Of a stretch of DNA of 64,000 nucleotides, positions 35,454-46,119 are shown one piece after another. The stretch covers positions 706,042-770,041 of the forward strand of contig WTPW01000030.1 in NCBI GenBank assembly GCA_009809945.1. The letters run 5' to 3'. Within the stretch, counting starts at the first letter, position 1; the number at the start of each line of letters is the position of its first letter. The notes beneath the pieces are model-generated. The model was not told where the DNA came from, ran no database searches, and saw nothing but the letters and a program-made list of their open reading frames with translations. The position numbers and the translations under genes were made by a program. This DNA comes from Gigaspora margarita. Its lineage: Eukaryota > Glomeromycota > Glomeromycetes > Diversisporales > Gigasporaceae.

Positions 35454-37324
35454 TCATTGGTTAAAGGTTTCAAGTTTTTGAACTTGTTGTTGTAGTTGTT
35501 CAATAGTCTGGTTCTGCAAGATAACTTGTTGTTGTAATTCTTTTAAAGCATCTACAGCAGTAATATTGGGTCTATTTTCTACAGGTTCTTCAATAGGTTC
35601 TTCTGGTACCATCCCAGGCTCTGGTTCTGGTTCGAATATGGATAGTAGAGGGAGTTCACAGTCAGTACAGTATCCATCATGTTGGTCTAATTCTTCTTGG
35701 TGCTTAAAATGAAGGCATTCCTTGCAAAGGTCAACAGAGTCTGTAAAGTTCCTTCTGAGGTTGGCAAGAGCAGTTTCCTTGCAAAATTCTGGATGGCTAG
35801 TATCGAAAGAAATTTCAAGAGCTTGTCGTAGCTGAGCTTCTTCATTGTCTTCTAAAATACTATATTCAGCACGAAGTATGAGAGACATTTCTTCTGGTCT
35901 CCATAGTTGGTGAATTCGATCAGTTGCTTGAGGTTCTAAAGCTTCAGCTAAATACTAGCTGCTTTCTTCTAAAAAAATCTTTGCTAGTCTATAAATGCAA
36001 GTCTGGTTCATTTCATATTGAGATCCAGTACTATGGTTAGACTCGGTATAATATCTGATTCTGGTCCACAAGTTATAGTTAGGGTTGTAAAGGATATCTT
36101 GTCCAGCTTTGTAGGCATAAAGATGTTCAAGATCACAAAACCAAAGGGCTTGTTCTAGCCTTTCAAACTATACATTCTAGAGGTAGGTCTGGTTTCTTCA
36201 CAAATCTTGCATGGGACAAGGGTTTTACGTCCATCTCCTTGATCATAATAATAGATGCGTTGAGGGTCATCAGGAGCGAGTTCATAGTGGTAGTCAAAAT
36301 AACATTCAAGACAAACAAACTGGTTATTAAGGGCTTGTAAGTCATCTGGTCTATTGGGTTTTTTATAGTGACAGCAATGGTAAGTACGCTTTGAACTATA
36401 ATTATATAGTCTTTTAGCTTCATAAGCATCAGGGTCACATCCACATTGACAAACTCGGTTCTGTTCCTTAAGGGTAGCAAGAGGACAATCAATAGCAATA
36501 TGGCCTGTCATTCGACAAGTATAACAAACATTTTCGGGGCAGTTTGATACAGATAGTCATTTTTATGGCAAATGCGACAAGAGGTTCATCTAGGTAATTG
36601 TAGGGGCAATAGACAGCAATATGTCCTTCCTGTTGACAACGGTTACAACGAGTAGTAGGGCAATTGGCAAAGAAGTGATCAGGTGATCCACAATTTCTAC
36701 ATACACGAGGGCTATGAGGGTTTCGTCATCTATGTCTAGGCTGATAAATAATCCATGGCTTGGCATCATCATCAGAGGTAGAGATCATATCTGGTTCTCA
36801 GTTAAAAGCATAAGCTTCTTGGGTACTAAATATTCTTGTTCATAGGTGTCTAATTCAGCAGGGTCAGTAACAGTAGGTTGTGATGGTAGTGGCTAGTTAC
36901 TTTTATAGGAAGTAAAGATAGTATGTTTCTTGTTTTTTCACCTAAATAAATAGCGTCCATTTTTCCAGTTGTAACTGGCTTCAATTTTCTTTGACCAGTC
37001 ATTTCCAAGCAGTAGAAAGTAGGAAGTAGCAGGTACAACTTCAACTGTAATAGGTACAACAGCACCATCAATTTCTACAGGTAAGTCTCAAATAATTCCT
37101 AGAGGGCGAGCAGAGGTTCCAGTAGCAGATATGATAAGACTAGTAGAGGCTTGTTCTATTTTCAATCCTAAGTCTTGAACTACATTGTGAGCAATCATAC
37201 TAATAGAGGCTCCACTATCAATGATAGCTTGATAGGATTTCTGGTTTAGTTGGACATTGCATTTAACAGGTGTGGTATGAGCAGATATCTGAATCAAGTT
37301 AGCAGTTCTTGCTTCTTTATACAA
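35454..37324 (-). pseudogene. Gypsy element 2: protease and zinc-knuckle/Cys-rich region (fossil)
   Basis: The protease is seen at 37088-37324 with AIIDSGASISMI, the retropepsin DSG site. After it come zinc-knuckle sequences (about 36770-36480), Cys-rich sequence with CQCGCD and FVCLECYFDYHYE (36155-36511), and an acidic part ending in a Gln-rich coiled coil (35454-35888, LQQQVILQNQTIEQLQQQVQ). The order protease, knuckles, Cys-rich, RT is the same in element 1. The region is broken. Confidence 0.75.
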
Positions 37325-37359
37325 ATAAGAGGATAAAGCAGTATGAATAGAAGTATTGT

Positions 37360-40010
37360 TTAGAAGTGTTTCCTATTTCTGTGTGTCAAGAGTCTGGTTA
37401 GAAGAGGTACTGGTAGAGGTAGGGGGAGTTCCATCAAAATAATTAACATTTCGATAGTAAGGTGAAGGGGTACAATTAGAGGGTCTCCATGAAGAGTTAG
37501 AAGATCTATCACGACTTCTAGAGTGGTAGTCATCTCGGTTATTTCAGTTATCTCTATTTCTTGAACGGCTTCGATCTCGGTTATAATTATCTCTATCTCT
37601 ATTATAGTTATCTCAGCTTCTGGATCTATTTTTATATGAGTCTCGTGAGTGATTATTGTTATTGTTGGATTGTTTGTTTCTTCCTCGTTTGTGATTTTGG
37701 TCATTTTTCTTAGTTTGACAGTGAGCAATAAAATGTCCAGTTCTACACAGTAATGACAAGTAGGAGGTTGTTTGATGGGTTGGCTTGCTTAGGAGAGTCA
37801 GCATAGTTGACAGAAAGGTTGAAGGGTTGTTGTCTCTGTGCAAGATTAATGCTGAGTTGAGCGATTTGATCAGTTAATTGTTTAATGGCTTTGTCTGTAT
37901 CTGTATTAGGAGAAGCTATCTCTTAGATTGTAGTTGAACACAGGCAAATTTGCCTGCGTTTTTGCACTTTTTTTGCTCTGATTTACTTTTTTTAAATACC
38001 AAGATAATTAAATAAAACTTTTTACAATTATATTTAAAAATAAGAATTACTTTTTTGCAAAATTAGTTTTTGTATTGTAAGAAAAAAAATTTAAGTTATA
38101 TATAAGCTAAAAATAGATAACTTTATGAAAAAAATTTTTTAAAAAATTTTATCACAATTTCTCTATAATCTTGTTTAGTTTTAGTTTTAAAGCTATAGTT
38201 CTTAAGACAATATTGTAGTTTATATAAAGGATAATAACTTTTATTATTGCAACTTTAATGATTTATTTGTAAAAATTAAGGCTTGTATTAGAAGTAAAAA
38301 TTTTTTATATAGACGGGAACATATAAAATTTAAGAAAACCTAAAGAAAAATTTTAATAGTAAAAATGCTAATACAAGAACTTTAAACTTTGATTATACTA
38401 AAGTTTTCTAATAATTTTAAAAAATTTTCATAACAAAGTTATTAAAACAAAACTCAAAGAATATTTTTTACTTAGAAAAGATATAGCTAAAATCAATATT
38501 TAAAATTTTATTAAAATTTTTAAAATACGCGGCAAATTTGCCTGTGTTACAATCTAAGGGATAAGTTTTCCAGTTTTCCATTTTTGAGCAGTATCCATAG
38601 CAGTAGCAACATCAGCAGGTTCAGAAGCTTGAACATTAATGGCAAATTCAGGGTGAAGTCCTTGGATAAAGAGTTGTTTCAAAAAGTCTGCAGGAAAACC
38701 ATCATTAGGATCAACACGTTCTTTTAATTTGTGAAATTGATTAATGTATTCATCAACAGAGCTGGTTCCTTGTTTTATATCAAAAAGTTGTTTTTGCCAT
38801 ATAGCTTTTTGCTTAGGGGTAATAAAACGAGTTTTAAAAAGGTGTTTGAAACTAATGTTTGGATTATGGTCATCATTAAAAGCAGTGGGGGCAGTAGCAA
38901 GAGAGGTGAACCAGTCTAAGACAATTTCTTTCAAATACACAGGAACAAGTTCTAGTTTTCGGGCAGCACTCTAGCGGTTAGCATTAGCAGCACATTTGAA
39001 TTTGGTATACCATTCAAGTGTGTCTTGGGTTCCATTTCCAGTAAAGAAACTAATAGTTAAAAGATTCTTTTCTTTTCAGGTCCTCCATTGGTCATTGCAG
39101 CAGCTAAGGTATTGATGGCATTAGCAGCATCAGTTAGAGCTTGGTTTGCCATATTAGGAGGTAGATTAATTACAGGAGGGTTGAATATAGGTAAGCTGAT
39201 TGCAGATGGAGGCGAAGGAGGTACTTGGTTTTCTTTGGCAGTTTCAGAAGTAGTGTCAGATTGGTGTTAGTTTAATTCAAAAGTAGTAGTAGTCTCAAAG
39301 AAATTTTCAAGGTCAACTTCGAGTTGTCAGGGTGTTAAGGTTACAGGGCTTGCAGTTAAACTAATATGTGGAATTCGAGGAAATGAGAACTAGTAGTACT
39401 ATGGTTTTCACCAAGAGGATGTAGATTGGGGCTAGCAGAGGGGCCAACAAAAGTATCAAGAAAAGGTGTAGTTGTGAGGTGTTGAGTTGGGGCTTCAATA
39501 ATAGAAGAGCCAAAGTCTGAATATGGGTTGTCTAATTGGTGATAAGTTTCAGGTTCTGGGTCAAGGTAATAGTCAAAAACAGTATAATCGTTGAAGTCTT
39601 TAGGAGGTAAAATAGTACGGTTGGCGTATCGTTAAAGAATGGCAAGAGCAATTTCTCCTGGGTTTACAATGTCTATTTGGTAGCGGCAGCTAAAAATAAT
39701 ATCTCTAATACAAGCACGAATAGTAGAGGGGTCTTGAGTAACAGTTAGGTGAGCAAAGTTATTGGTAGTTTGGTACTATAAGTATCAGCGTGATAGGTTC
39801 CTGAATACCAATGTCAAAAACTCCAAAGGGTGTTTGTAAAAATATTCGACCACTGGTTCTAGGAGGAGGATAACACTCAAGACAAGAAAGGTCAGGAGCA
39901 CTTAATTGAAGTGACGAAAAAGGAAGAGAAGGCTTCTGGTAATGTTCTGCTAAATGATTTCTAATATGTCGATTATATAATTCGTTGATGTCAGTAGTCA
40001 TATGCCTTAT
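37360..40010 (-). pseudogene. Gypsy element 2: gag-like region (fossil)
   Basis: The best-preserved gag core is 38554-38940: LDWFTSLATAPTAF, TPKQKAIWQKQLFDIKQGTS, VDEYINQFHKLKERVD, the retrotransposon-gag pattern. An N-terminal portion starts near 40001 (MTTDINELYNRHIRNHLAEH). Downstream, about 37840-37700, lies an Arg/Asn-rich section with one knuckle-like CRTGHFIAHC. A 643-bp MITE (37919-38561) sits between them. The region is broken. Confidence 0.75.
37919..38561. mobile_element. TCYCTTA-family MITE, copy 2 (643 bp), nested in gypsy element 2
   Basis: The left end TCTCTTAGATTGTA and the right end TACAATCTAAGGGA are inverted repeats, each followed inside by an ACACAGGCAAATTTGCC-type palindrome. 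TA lies on both sides (37917-37918, 38562-38563). It is one base different in length from the 4008-4649 copy and aligns with it in reverse orientation, apparently full length. It is younger than gypsy element 2. Confidence 0.9.
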
Positions 40011-40121
40011 GACTTCTGAGCTAAGTCTTTGAAGTAGTTAATTGTTAGTAGTGTTCGTTAGTAAATACAATTACTAGAATATAGCAGCTAGAAATAAGTT
40101 TCAATAGAAGATGAGTAAATA

Positions 40122-40197
40122 AATAACAGCAGCAAGAGGAAATAACAGCAGCAAGAGAGAATAACAGCAGCAAGAGAGAATAACAGCAGCAAGAAAA
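40122..40197 (-). repeat. 19-bp tandem repeat in the leader of gypsy element 2
   Basis: Four units of AATAACAGCAGCAAGAGAG start at 40122, 40141, 40160 and 40179. They lie between the 5' LTR and the gag-like start. The ORF running through them (40088-40333, minus) is an artefact of the repeat. Confidence 0.85.
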
Positions 40198-40334
40198 GTG
40201 TTAATGGTAATAAGATAAAACAGCAGCAGCAAATATAGAGAGAAAGTCCTTGTAGGATGAACAGCAGCAAATTAGAGTAGGTGATTTCAATAATATCAAA
40301 ATGTTTTAAAAGATTTCTGCTAGAAGGCACCAAA

Positions 40335-40924
40335 TATTACAGTAGGGAGGCCTTCTTATACTCCTTACTATAATAACGACACAGCTACAGGGATCCTTTA
40401 ACGGTTTATAGCAGTGTCCAAGAGGCAGGTATAATTCCTCAGTCTGTAAGAAATTATACTCTTCTCTATAGGCAGTTCGTGACAGTATTTAGATTGAACA
40501 ATAGTTTCTTTATTTAATAATAATAGCAAGAGGGCTATTCCTAGGCTTTTATTCCTAAGAAATCCCTTTTACAAGATATTTAATGAATATAAAGAGAAGT
40601 GGGTGTCTGAGTCTAATTTGACTAAGGAAAATTCTATGTCTTTAAATACATTTTAGAATAAGCGTTATAAGCATTGATTTACAATGATAAACGTTACAAT
40701 CATCATAAGCAACATAAGTGTTATAAGCGGTATAAGCGGTATAAGCGTTATAAGCGGTATAAGCGTTATAAGCAGTATAAGTGTTATAAGCAGTATATGA
40801 ACTATTCTAAATGTCTAACTGCTCAAACAATAACAACAATATACAAAATACTAAGATAATAATAAAATAGAAATAATAATAAATATTCCACTAAATAATA
40901 ATATTAACTACTCGTTCTATAACA
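40335..40924 (-). repeat. Gypsy element 2: 5' LTR (590 bp)
   Basis: This partner of 31033-31641 starts (minus strand) TGTTATAGAACGAG and ends CTACTGTAATA. It is followed by TTTGGTGCCTTCTAG, a possible primer-binding site. It carries the same 9-bp array (40690-40795), with fewer units than the 3' LTR. Confidence 0.88.
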
Positions 40925-42121
40925 TTAATCAAAACAAAACAAACAATAGCAGGTTATAGTTAGTGTTAGGCCTTGGTAGATGCAATAGTTGAAACCCCTT
41001 TTCTAACCCAAAGTTTTGTAAAAAATTTTTTTTTTGCTAAGTAAAAAGTGTAGTTTTATAGTAAAAATGTTAGTTAAAAGCATTTTTTTAAAAAAAAGTT
41101 GTTTTGCTTCAATTTTATATTATACCAGATCATGCATTCCAATTGGTTGATTAGGGGTAGCCAATGCATTACCATGACAATAAATAATAACTCTCTTATT
41201 TATTTTATATTTACCATATAACCAGTGATATAAATTGGATCTGCGCAGTAGGCGCAGCGCACATAGATTTAAATTTGCATGTATATTGGGACTCCCTATA
41301 TTTATAACATGTGTATAGATTTTTTATTTTGTGCATTTTTTTTTGCGTTTGTGCCAATAAAATTTTTTTGAATTTATAACACTGCATATAACTACAAAAT
41401 AATACATAGAGTTGGTTCAAATTTCAGCCTGAATTAAGCTTAATTTTAGGCTAAATTTCAAAACCACACCCCTTTATATTATTATCACTGCTATATAGTA
41501 TTTTTAATTTTTTTAATTTTTATTTTTTTATATATTCAATTTACTGAAAGCATCAAAAAAAAGAAAAGAGGTGATATTAAAGCTTCTTGAATAAGTTTGT
41601 TTAATATTTCTTTAAAGCTTAAGCATGGTAGAGAGTGAGGTTTTAAATTAAACAAACATATTAAAAATTGTATTATTATTGGTTGATTTAGAAACACATG
41701 ACTTATAAATACAATAAACATTATAATTGATCTGTTTAATTTTAGGAGAACTTTTGAAGCCAGAGAAGGGAAGAATGTCAACAAAATTGTAATTTCAAAC
41801 AGCCTAACCAAAAAATTATCTTTGAAAAAGCCTCAACCACTAAAAGGGTCCTATAGTTAAACCTTTCTAAGTGCATTTGTTCTGCATTTCACAAGTTAGG
41901 TCCATTTTAAATCAACTTAAATCCTTAAATTTTGAAATAGCATGCTTTATTTCTAAATTGGTAAAATTAAAAAGACAATTATATGACCAAAAAATAAAAA
42001 ATTATATGACCATTAATAATATTAATTGTATCTTAAATGTTTGAATAAATAAAAAGTAAAAAAATTTATATAAAATTTCATATAAAGTACTAGGTTTGTT
42101 AATCTATGGTACCAATTTTCC
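40925..42121. other. AT-rich non-coding stretch
   Basis: No gene is recognised. Minus-strand frames at 41211-41420 and 41536-41811 have no family feature; the latter is hydrophobic and ends in a lysine/leucine-rich stretch, and I do not call it. Confidence 0.45.
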
Positions 42122-42300
42122 AGGACCCCAAAATATACATAAATAGGTCAGGTTAATTATAGGGTTACTAAAAAAGGAAAGATCTGCAGTTAAAACTTCA
42201 AAAATAAGCAAAAAAATTACTATAAATAGAAAAAATCTGCAAAAAATCTCAAAAATAGGCAAACTCATACCTAACCTATCTATGTATATTTTGGGGTCCT
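42122..42300. mobile_element. AGGACCCC-family MITE, copy 3 (179 bp)
   Basis: This is nearly identical in sequence and length to the 1017-1196 copy, in the same orientation. The ends are AGGACCCCAAAATATA and TATATTTTGGGGTCCT. The flanks AATTTTCC and AATTCTCC form an 8-bp duplication with one mismatch. It is non-coding. Confidence 0.88.
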
Positions 42301-42589
42301 AATTCTCCCTTACTGATTCTTTCAACATTTAATAACCTATCAAATAGGATCCATTCAATCATATCTTCATATTTTCTAGTGAACATTTTCATGCAATTGT
42401 CAATATTCTTATTTCTAATTATCCACCTTGTTGTTATATCAGAGTCACATGATAGATACTATGCAGATTGAGTATGATCTTTATTATAATATGCACATTT
42501 TTTATATTTAGATTTCTAGTAAAATATATAATTAATTTTTTTTGCATATGTGGTTTTAAACTTTATATAGAATAAAATAATTTTCATAT

Positions 42590-44990
42590 TTACCAATTAA
42601 TTGTACATAATAGTAAATAAGTATTTATTTTCTTGTTTCATGAACTTATTTGCAGTTTTTATTTTATAAAATTATTAATTATTCTTTATACTCACTAAAT
42701 GAATTGTACATAATGGTAAATAAGTATTTATTTTCTAGTTTTGTGAACTAGGTTTGCAGTTTTTATATTAAATGTTCTTTGTACTTGCTAAATGAAATTA
42801 ATGTGAATAAAATGAATGAATCATACATAATAGTAAAATTCTTGTTTTGTAAACTATTTTGCAGTTTTTGTTTTGTAAAATTAGTAAAGTTCTTTATACT
42901 CACTCGCTAAATGAATTGTATGTAATGGTAAATAAGTATTTATTTTCTTGTTTTGTGAATTAGTTTTGTAGTTTATATGTATAAACTTATTAATTAGTGT
43001 TTCGTGAAAACGTGAGTGTATTTATATATATTTATATAGTAAAATTTGGGGCAAATTTAATATAAGTATCATTATAAGCAGGAATCTGACATCATCCTAT
43101 AGTAAAATTATTTTTTTTATTAAGTTAACCTCTTTTTAGCTTCTAATTAAAGTTGTAGAGCTGGGGTTTTTGGACTTAATATTAAAATTTCATTAAAATC
43201 AGCCTAGTAATTCTTGAGATATCTTAATTTTTCTCTTTAAAATCTTATAAAATTTCTTTACTATAGGGTGATGTCAGATTCCTGCTATATTATAATACTT
43301 ATATAAATTTGCCCCAAATTTTACTATGTAAATACACTCATGTTTTGGCGAAACACTAATTAAATATTCTTTGTACTTGCTAAATGAAATTAATGTAAAT
43401 GAAATAAATGAATTATAAATAATGGTAAAATTCTTGTTTTGTAAACTTACTTTGCAGTTTTAGTTTTGAAACTTATTAAAGGTTCTTTATACTCACTTAC
43501 TAAATAAATGATTAATGTGAATGTAATGGTATGTAATGGTAAATAAGTATTTATTTTTTTATTTTGTAAACTTGTTTTGCAGTTTTTATTTTGTAAAATT
43601 ATTAAATGTTCTTTATATTCATTTGTTGAATGAAATGATAAATATGAATGAAATGTATTGTATGAAATAGTAAATAAGTATTTGTTTTCTTGTTTTGTGA
43701 ACTTGTTTTGCAATTTTATTTCATAAAATTATTAAATGTTCTTTATACTTACTCACTAAATGAAATGATTAATGTGAATAAAATAAATTGTATGTAATAG
43801 TAATTAAGTATTTATTTTATTGATTTGTGAACTTGTTTTGCAGCTTTTATTCATAAAATTATTAAATGTTCTTTATACTTACTCACTAAATGAATATTTA
43901 ATGCGAATGAAATGAGTATGTAATGATAAATAAGTATTTGTTTTTTTTTTGTTTTGTGAACTTGCTTTGCAGTTTTTATTTAGTAAAATTATTAAATGTT
44001 CTTTGCTGAATGAAATAAATTGTATGTAATGGTAAATAAGTATTTATTTTTTTTGTTTGGTGAACTTATTTTGCAGTTTTTATGTCATAAAATTATTAAA
44101 TGTACTTTATACTTACTTGCTGAATGAAATGATTAATACGAATGAAATAAATTGTACATTAAGTATTAATTTTCTTGTTTTGTAAACTTGTTTTGCAGTT
44201 TTATTTTGTAAAACTATTAATTGTCCTTTATACTCACTCACTAAATGAAATGATTAATGCGAATGTAATGAATTGTACATAATAGTAAATAAGTATTTAT
44301 TTTCTTGTTTAGTGAACTTGTTTTGCAGTTTTTACTTTGTAAAATTAATAAATATTCTTTATACTCACTTGCTAAATGAAATGATTAATGCGTGAATGAA
44401 ATGAATTGTATGTAATGGTAAATAAGTATTTACATTCTTGTTTTGTAAACTTATTAAATGTTCTTTATACTCACTCACTAAATGAAATGATTAATNNGAA
44501 TGAAATGAGTATGTAATGGTAAATAAGTATTTATATTCTTGTTTTGTAAACTTATTTTGCAGTTTTTGTGTCGTAAAATTATTAAATGTTCTTTATACTC
44601 ACTCGCTGAATAAATGATTAATGTGAATAAAATAAATTGTACATAATGGTATATAAGTATTTATTTTGTGAACTTGTTTTGCAGTTTTTATTCCGTAAAA
44701 TTTTTAAATGTCCATTGTACTCACAGACTAAATTAATGCGAATGAAATGAATTGAACGTAATGGTATATAAGTATTTATTATCTTGTTTTGTGAGCTTGT
44801 TTTTTAGTTTTTTATTCGAACGGTCTTTATATTCGCTGAATAAAATGATTAATGTGAATGAAATAAATTGTACGTAATGGTAAATAAGTATTTATTTTCT
44901 TGTTTTGTGAGCTTGTCTTACAGTTTTTATTTCGTAAAATAATTAAATAATTTTTACACTCGCTGAATGAAATAATTAATGCGAATGAAT
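42590..44990. repeat. Minisatellite of about 16 units, 100-130 bp each
   Basis: Units share GTAAATAAGTATTTATTT, CTTGTTTTGTGAACTTG, TTTTGCAGTTTTTATT, AATTATTAAATGTTCTTTAT and CTCACTNNCTAAATGAAATG. Lengths vary from about 100 to 130 bp with scattered differences, and some units lack a part. Total repeat length is about 2 kb without the 366-bp MITE that splits the array. Ambiguous bases NN occur near 44496. No ORF runs through. The array is old enough to have diverged by roughly 10-20% between units. Confidence 0.88.
42994..43359. mobile_element. TTAA-flanked MITE inside the minisatellite (366 bp)
   Basis: The ends TTAGTGTTTCG and CGAAACACTAA are inverted, and the inverted arms extend for about 110 bp (GTAAAATTTGGGGCAAATTT, GCAGGAATCTGACATCA). 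TTAA lies on both sides (42990-42993, 43360-43363). Taking out the element plus one TTAA restores the array consensus TTATTAAATRTTCTTT, which confirms the borders. piggyBac-like by target. Confidence 0.88.
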
Positions 44991-44999
44991 TGTATATAA

Positions 45000-45550
45000 T
45001 GGAAAGTGGCATGTGAAGTGTTTCTGTACAAATCTGATATTTCTTTTTTAAACATGTAATATTATTACTTATTTCTGTATTTATTGGCAGACTAATTTTT
45101 ATAGCCTGATTTTTTATATAGGACGTACTAATCGCGTATGGGCGTGGGCTGATTTTTCCTAATTTGCACATGGGGCTTTTATGCACATGGGGCTTTTTCA
45201 CCTATATGTGAATGGGGCTTTTCTTCACCTATACGTAGATCACTTTTTTTAATTCGTTTTCAGTTTATTTAAAGACATATTTACAAACTTTTATTCTAAA
45301 CCACTGAGTCATTAAGGCTGTACTGCGGAGTAATAGTAGATCATGTGATCGAAAAGCAAGTGGGCAACACAGCCTCAGAACCACCGATTTAGCCCAGGGA
45401 TCACAAATTCGCAAAAGGAATAACATATATCAACAGCGCTAAATGAAACATACCGAAATAAAAACAAATAAAAAACGGAAGAAATGGGAACTTAGGTATC
45501 GTTAACCTAAACAAAAATTTCTCTTGACCAACCCAACCCACCCTTTGTAT
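45000..45550. other. Less AT-rich stretch, possibly host-gene flank
   Basis: The sequence 45300-45520 has higher GC than its surroundings but no ORF with a family feature. It may be the 3' flank of the small gene on the minus strand. Confidence 0.35.
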
Positions 45551-45557
45551 AACGTGA

Positions 45558-45974
45558 CTATACCATTTCTCTACCTGCGTCTCTCATGTATTCTCTGCCC
45601 TCAGCGATTTTTACAGGGCTGTCCCCAAATTTCCGGGTCGGATGCGTCGGATCTAGGTCGGCGTTTAGCCCTATTTGTTAGCAGGTTCTATAGCAAATTA
45701 TCAGCTGTGCATTTTTTACTTAATGAATGGATATGATTTATTAGTAAAATTTTTTATGATCTTGGGGCAAAATTGTTCAATTCCGATCCAGCCGACCATG
45801 ATTCCGATGAACTCCGACGTATCCCGACCCGGAATTTGGGGACTCCCCTGTATGAGTTGCCCACAGCCGGCTTGCATTCGGCAAGGCAGGAAACCACCGG
45901 CTAGCATTCCTACGGCGACTCCTAGCGCAATAATCATTGCATATCTTTCAGGATGTCTTTGCCGCTCTGTTCAA
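45558..45974 (-). pseudogene. Small host gene exon interrupted by a MITE (unidentified)
   Basis: On the minus strand from about 45974 the frame reads RQRHPERYAMIIALGV, then AVGMLAGGFLPCRMQAGCG, then QLI. It is cut by the CAGGG MITE (45614-45850). Directly beyond the MITE the frame continues KIAEGREYMRDAGREMV and stops at 45558-45560. Without the MITE and one TA the two parts are in frame, so a small protein with one glycine-rich hydrophobic helix is inferred. An upstream exon may lie near 46030-46115 (MDRKASCHTFAIFFGG). GC content and CpG density are higher than around it, as in host genes. I do not recognise the family. Alternatively the MITE could be spliced or tolerated; that cannot be told here. 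Confidence 0.5.
45614..45850. mobile_element. CAGGG-family MITE, copy 1 (237 bp)
   Basis: The left end reads CAGGGCTGTCCCCAAATT and the right end is the inverted AATTTGGGGACTCCCCTG. TA flanks it on both sides (45612-45613, 45851-45852). The interior includes GTCGGATCTAGGTCGGCG and CAGCCGACCATGATTCCGA. A truncated, diverged copy lies in inverse orientation at 54908-55112. TA target and CA-starting termini suggest a Tc1/mariner-type source. It is inserted in a host exon. Confidence 0.85.
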
Positions 45975-46119
45975 TCCTTGCCATTTATTTTTCAATGTGC
46001 CAACCTAACAAATTGTTAGTTTAATAAAGGTGCTCCAGCCTAAATAACATATGCCAGCATCATCCCCCCAAAAAATATTGCAAATGTGTGACATGATGCT
46101 TTTCGATCCATTTGAAACC

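Larger units (their letters stand above)
31033..40924 (-). mobile_element. Fossil Ty3/gypsy LTR retrotransposon, element 2 (9.9 kb)
   Basis: This is a near full-length LTR element on the minus strand. In transcription order it has a 5' LTR (40335-40924), leader with a 19-bp tandem repeat, gag-like region, protease, zinc-knuckle/Cys-rich block, reverse transcriptase, RNase H, integrase, extra ORF and 3' LTR (31033-31641). A 643-bp MITE is inserted in the gag-protease interval. No clear 5-bp target duplication is seen. The element is broken, with probably more than ten breaks. The two LTRs still look over 90% alike, so insertion was moderately recent compared with element 1. A companion copy in this window is element 1, of another subfamily. 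Confidence 0.92.

Noticed and set aside
40088-40333. 81-codon Leu/Cys-rich ORF on minus
   Set aside because: Generated by the 19-bp leader repeat of gypsy element 2.
31028-40930. 5-bp target duplication ACATT around gypsy element 2
   Set aside because: It would require the LTRs to lack their TG...CA ends, which conflicts with the LTR start TGTTATAG shared by both elements.
45675-46019. 114-codon + ORF overlapping the CAGGG MITE
   Set aside because: It spans the MITE and lies antisense to the better-supported minus-strand host exon.
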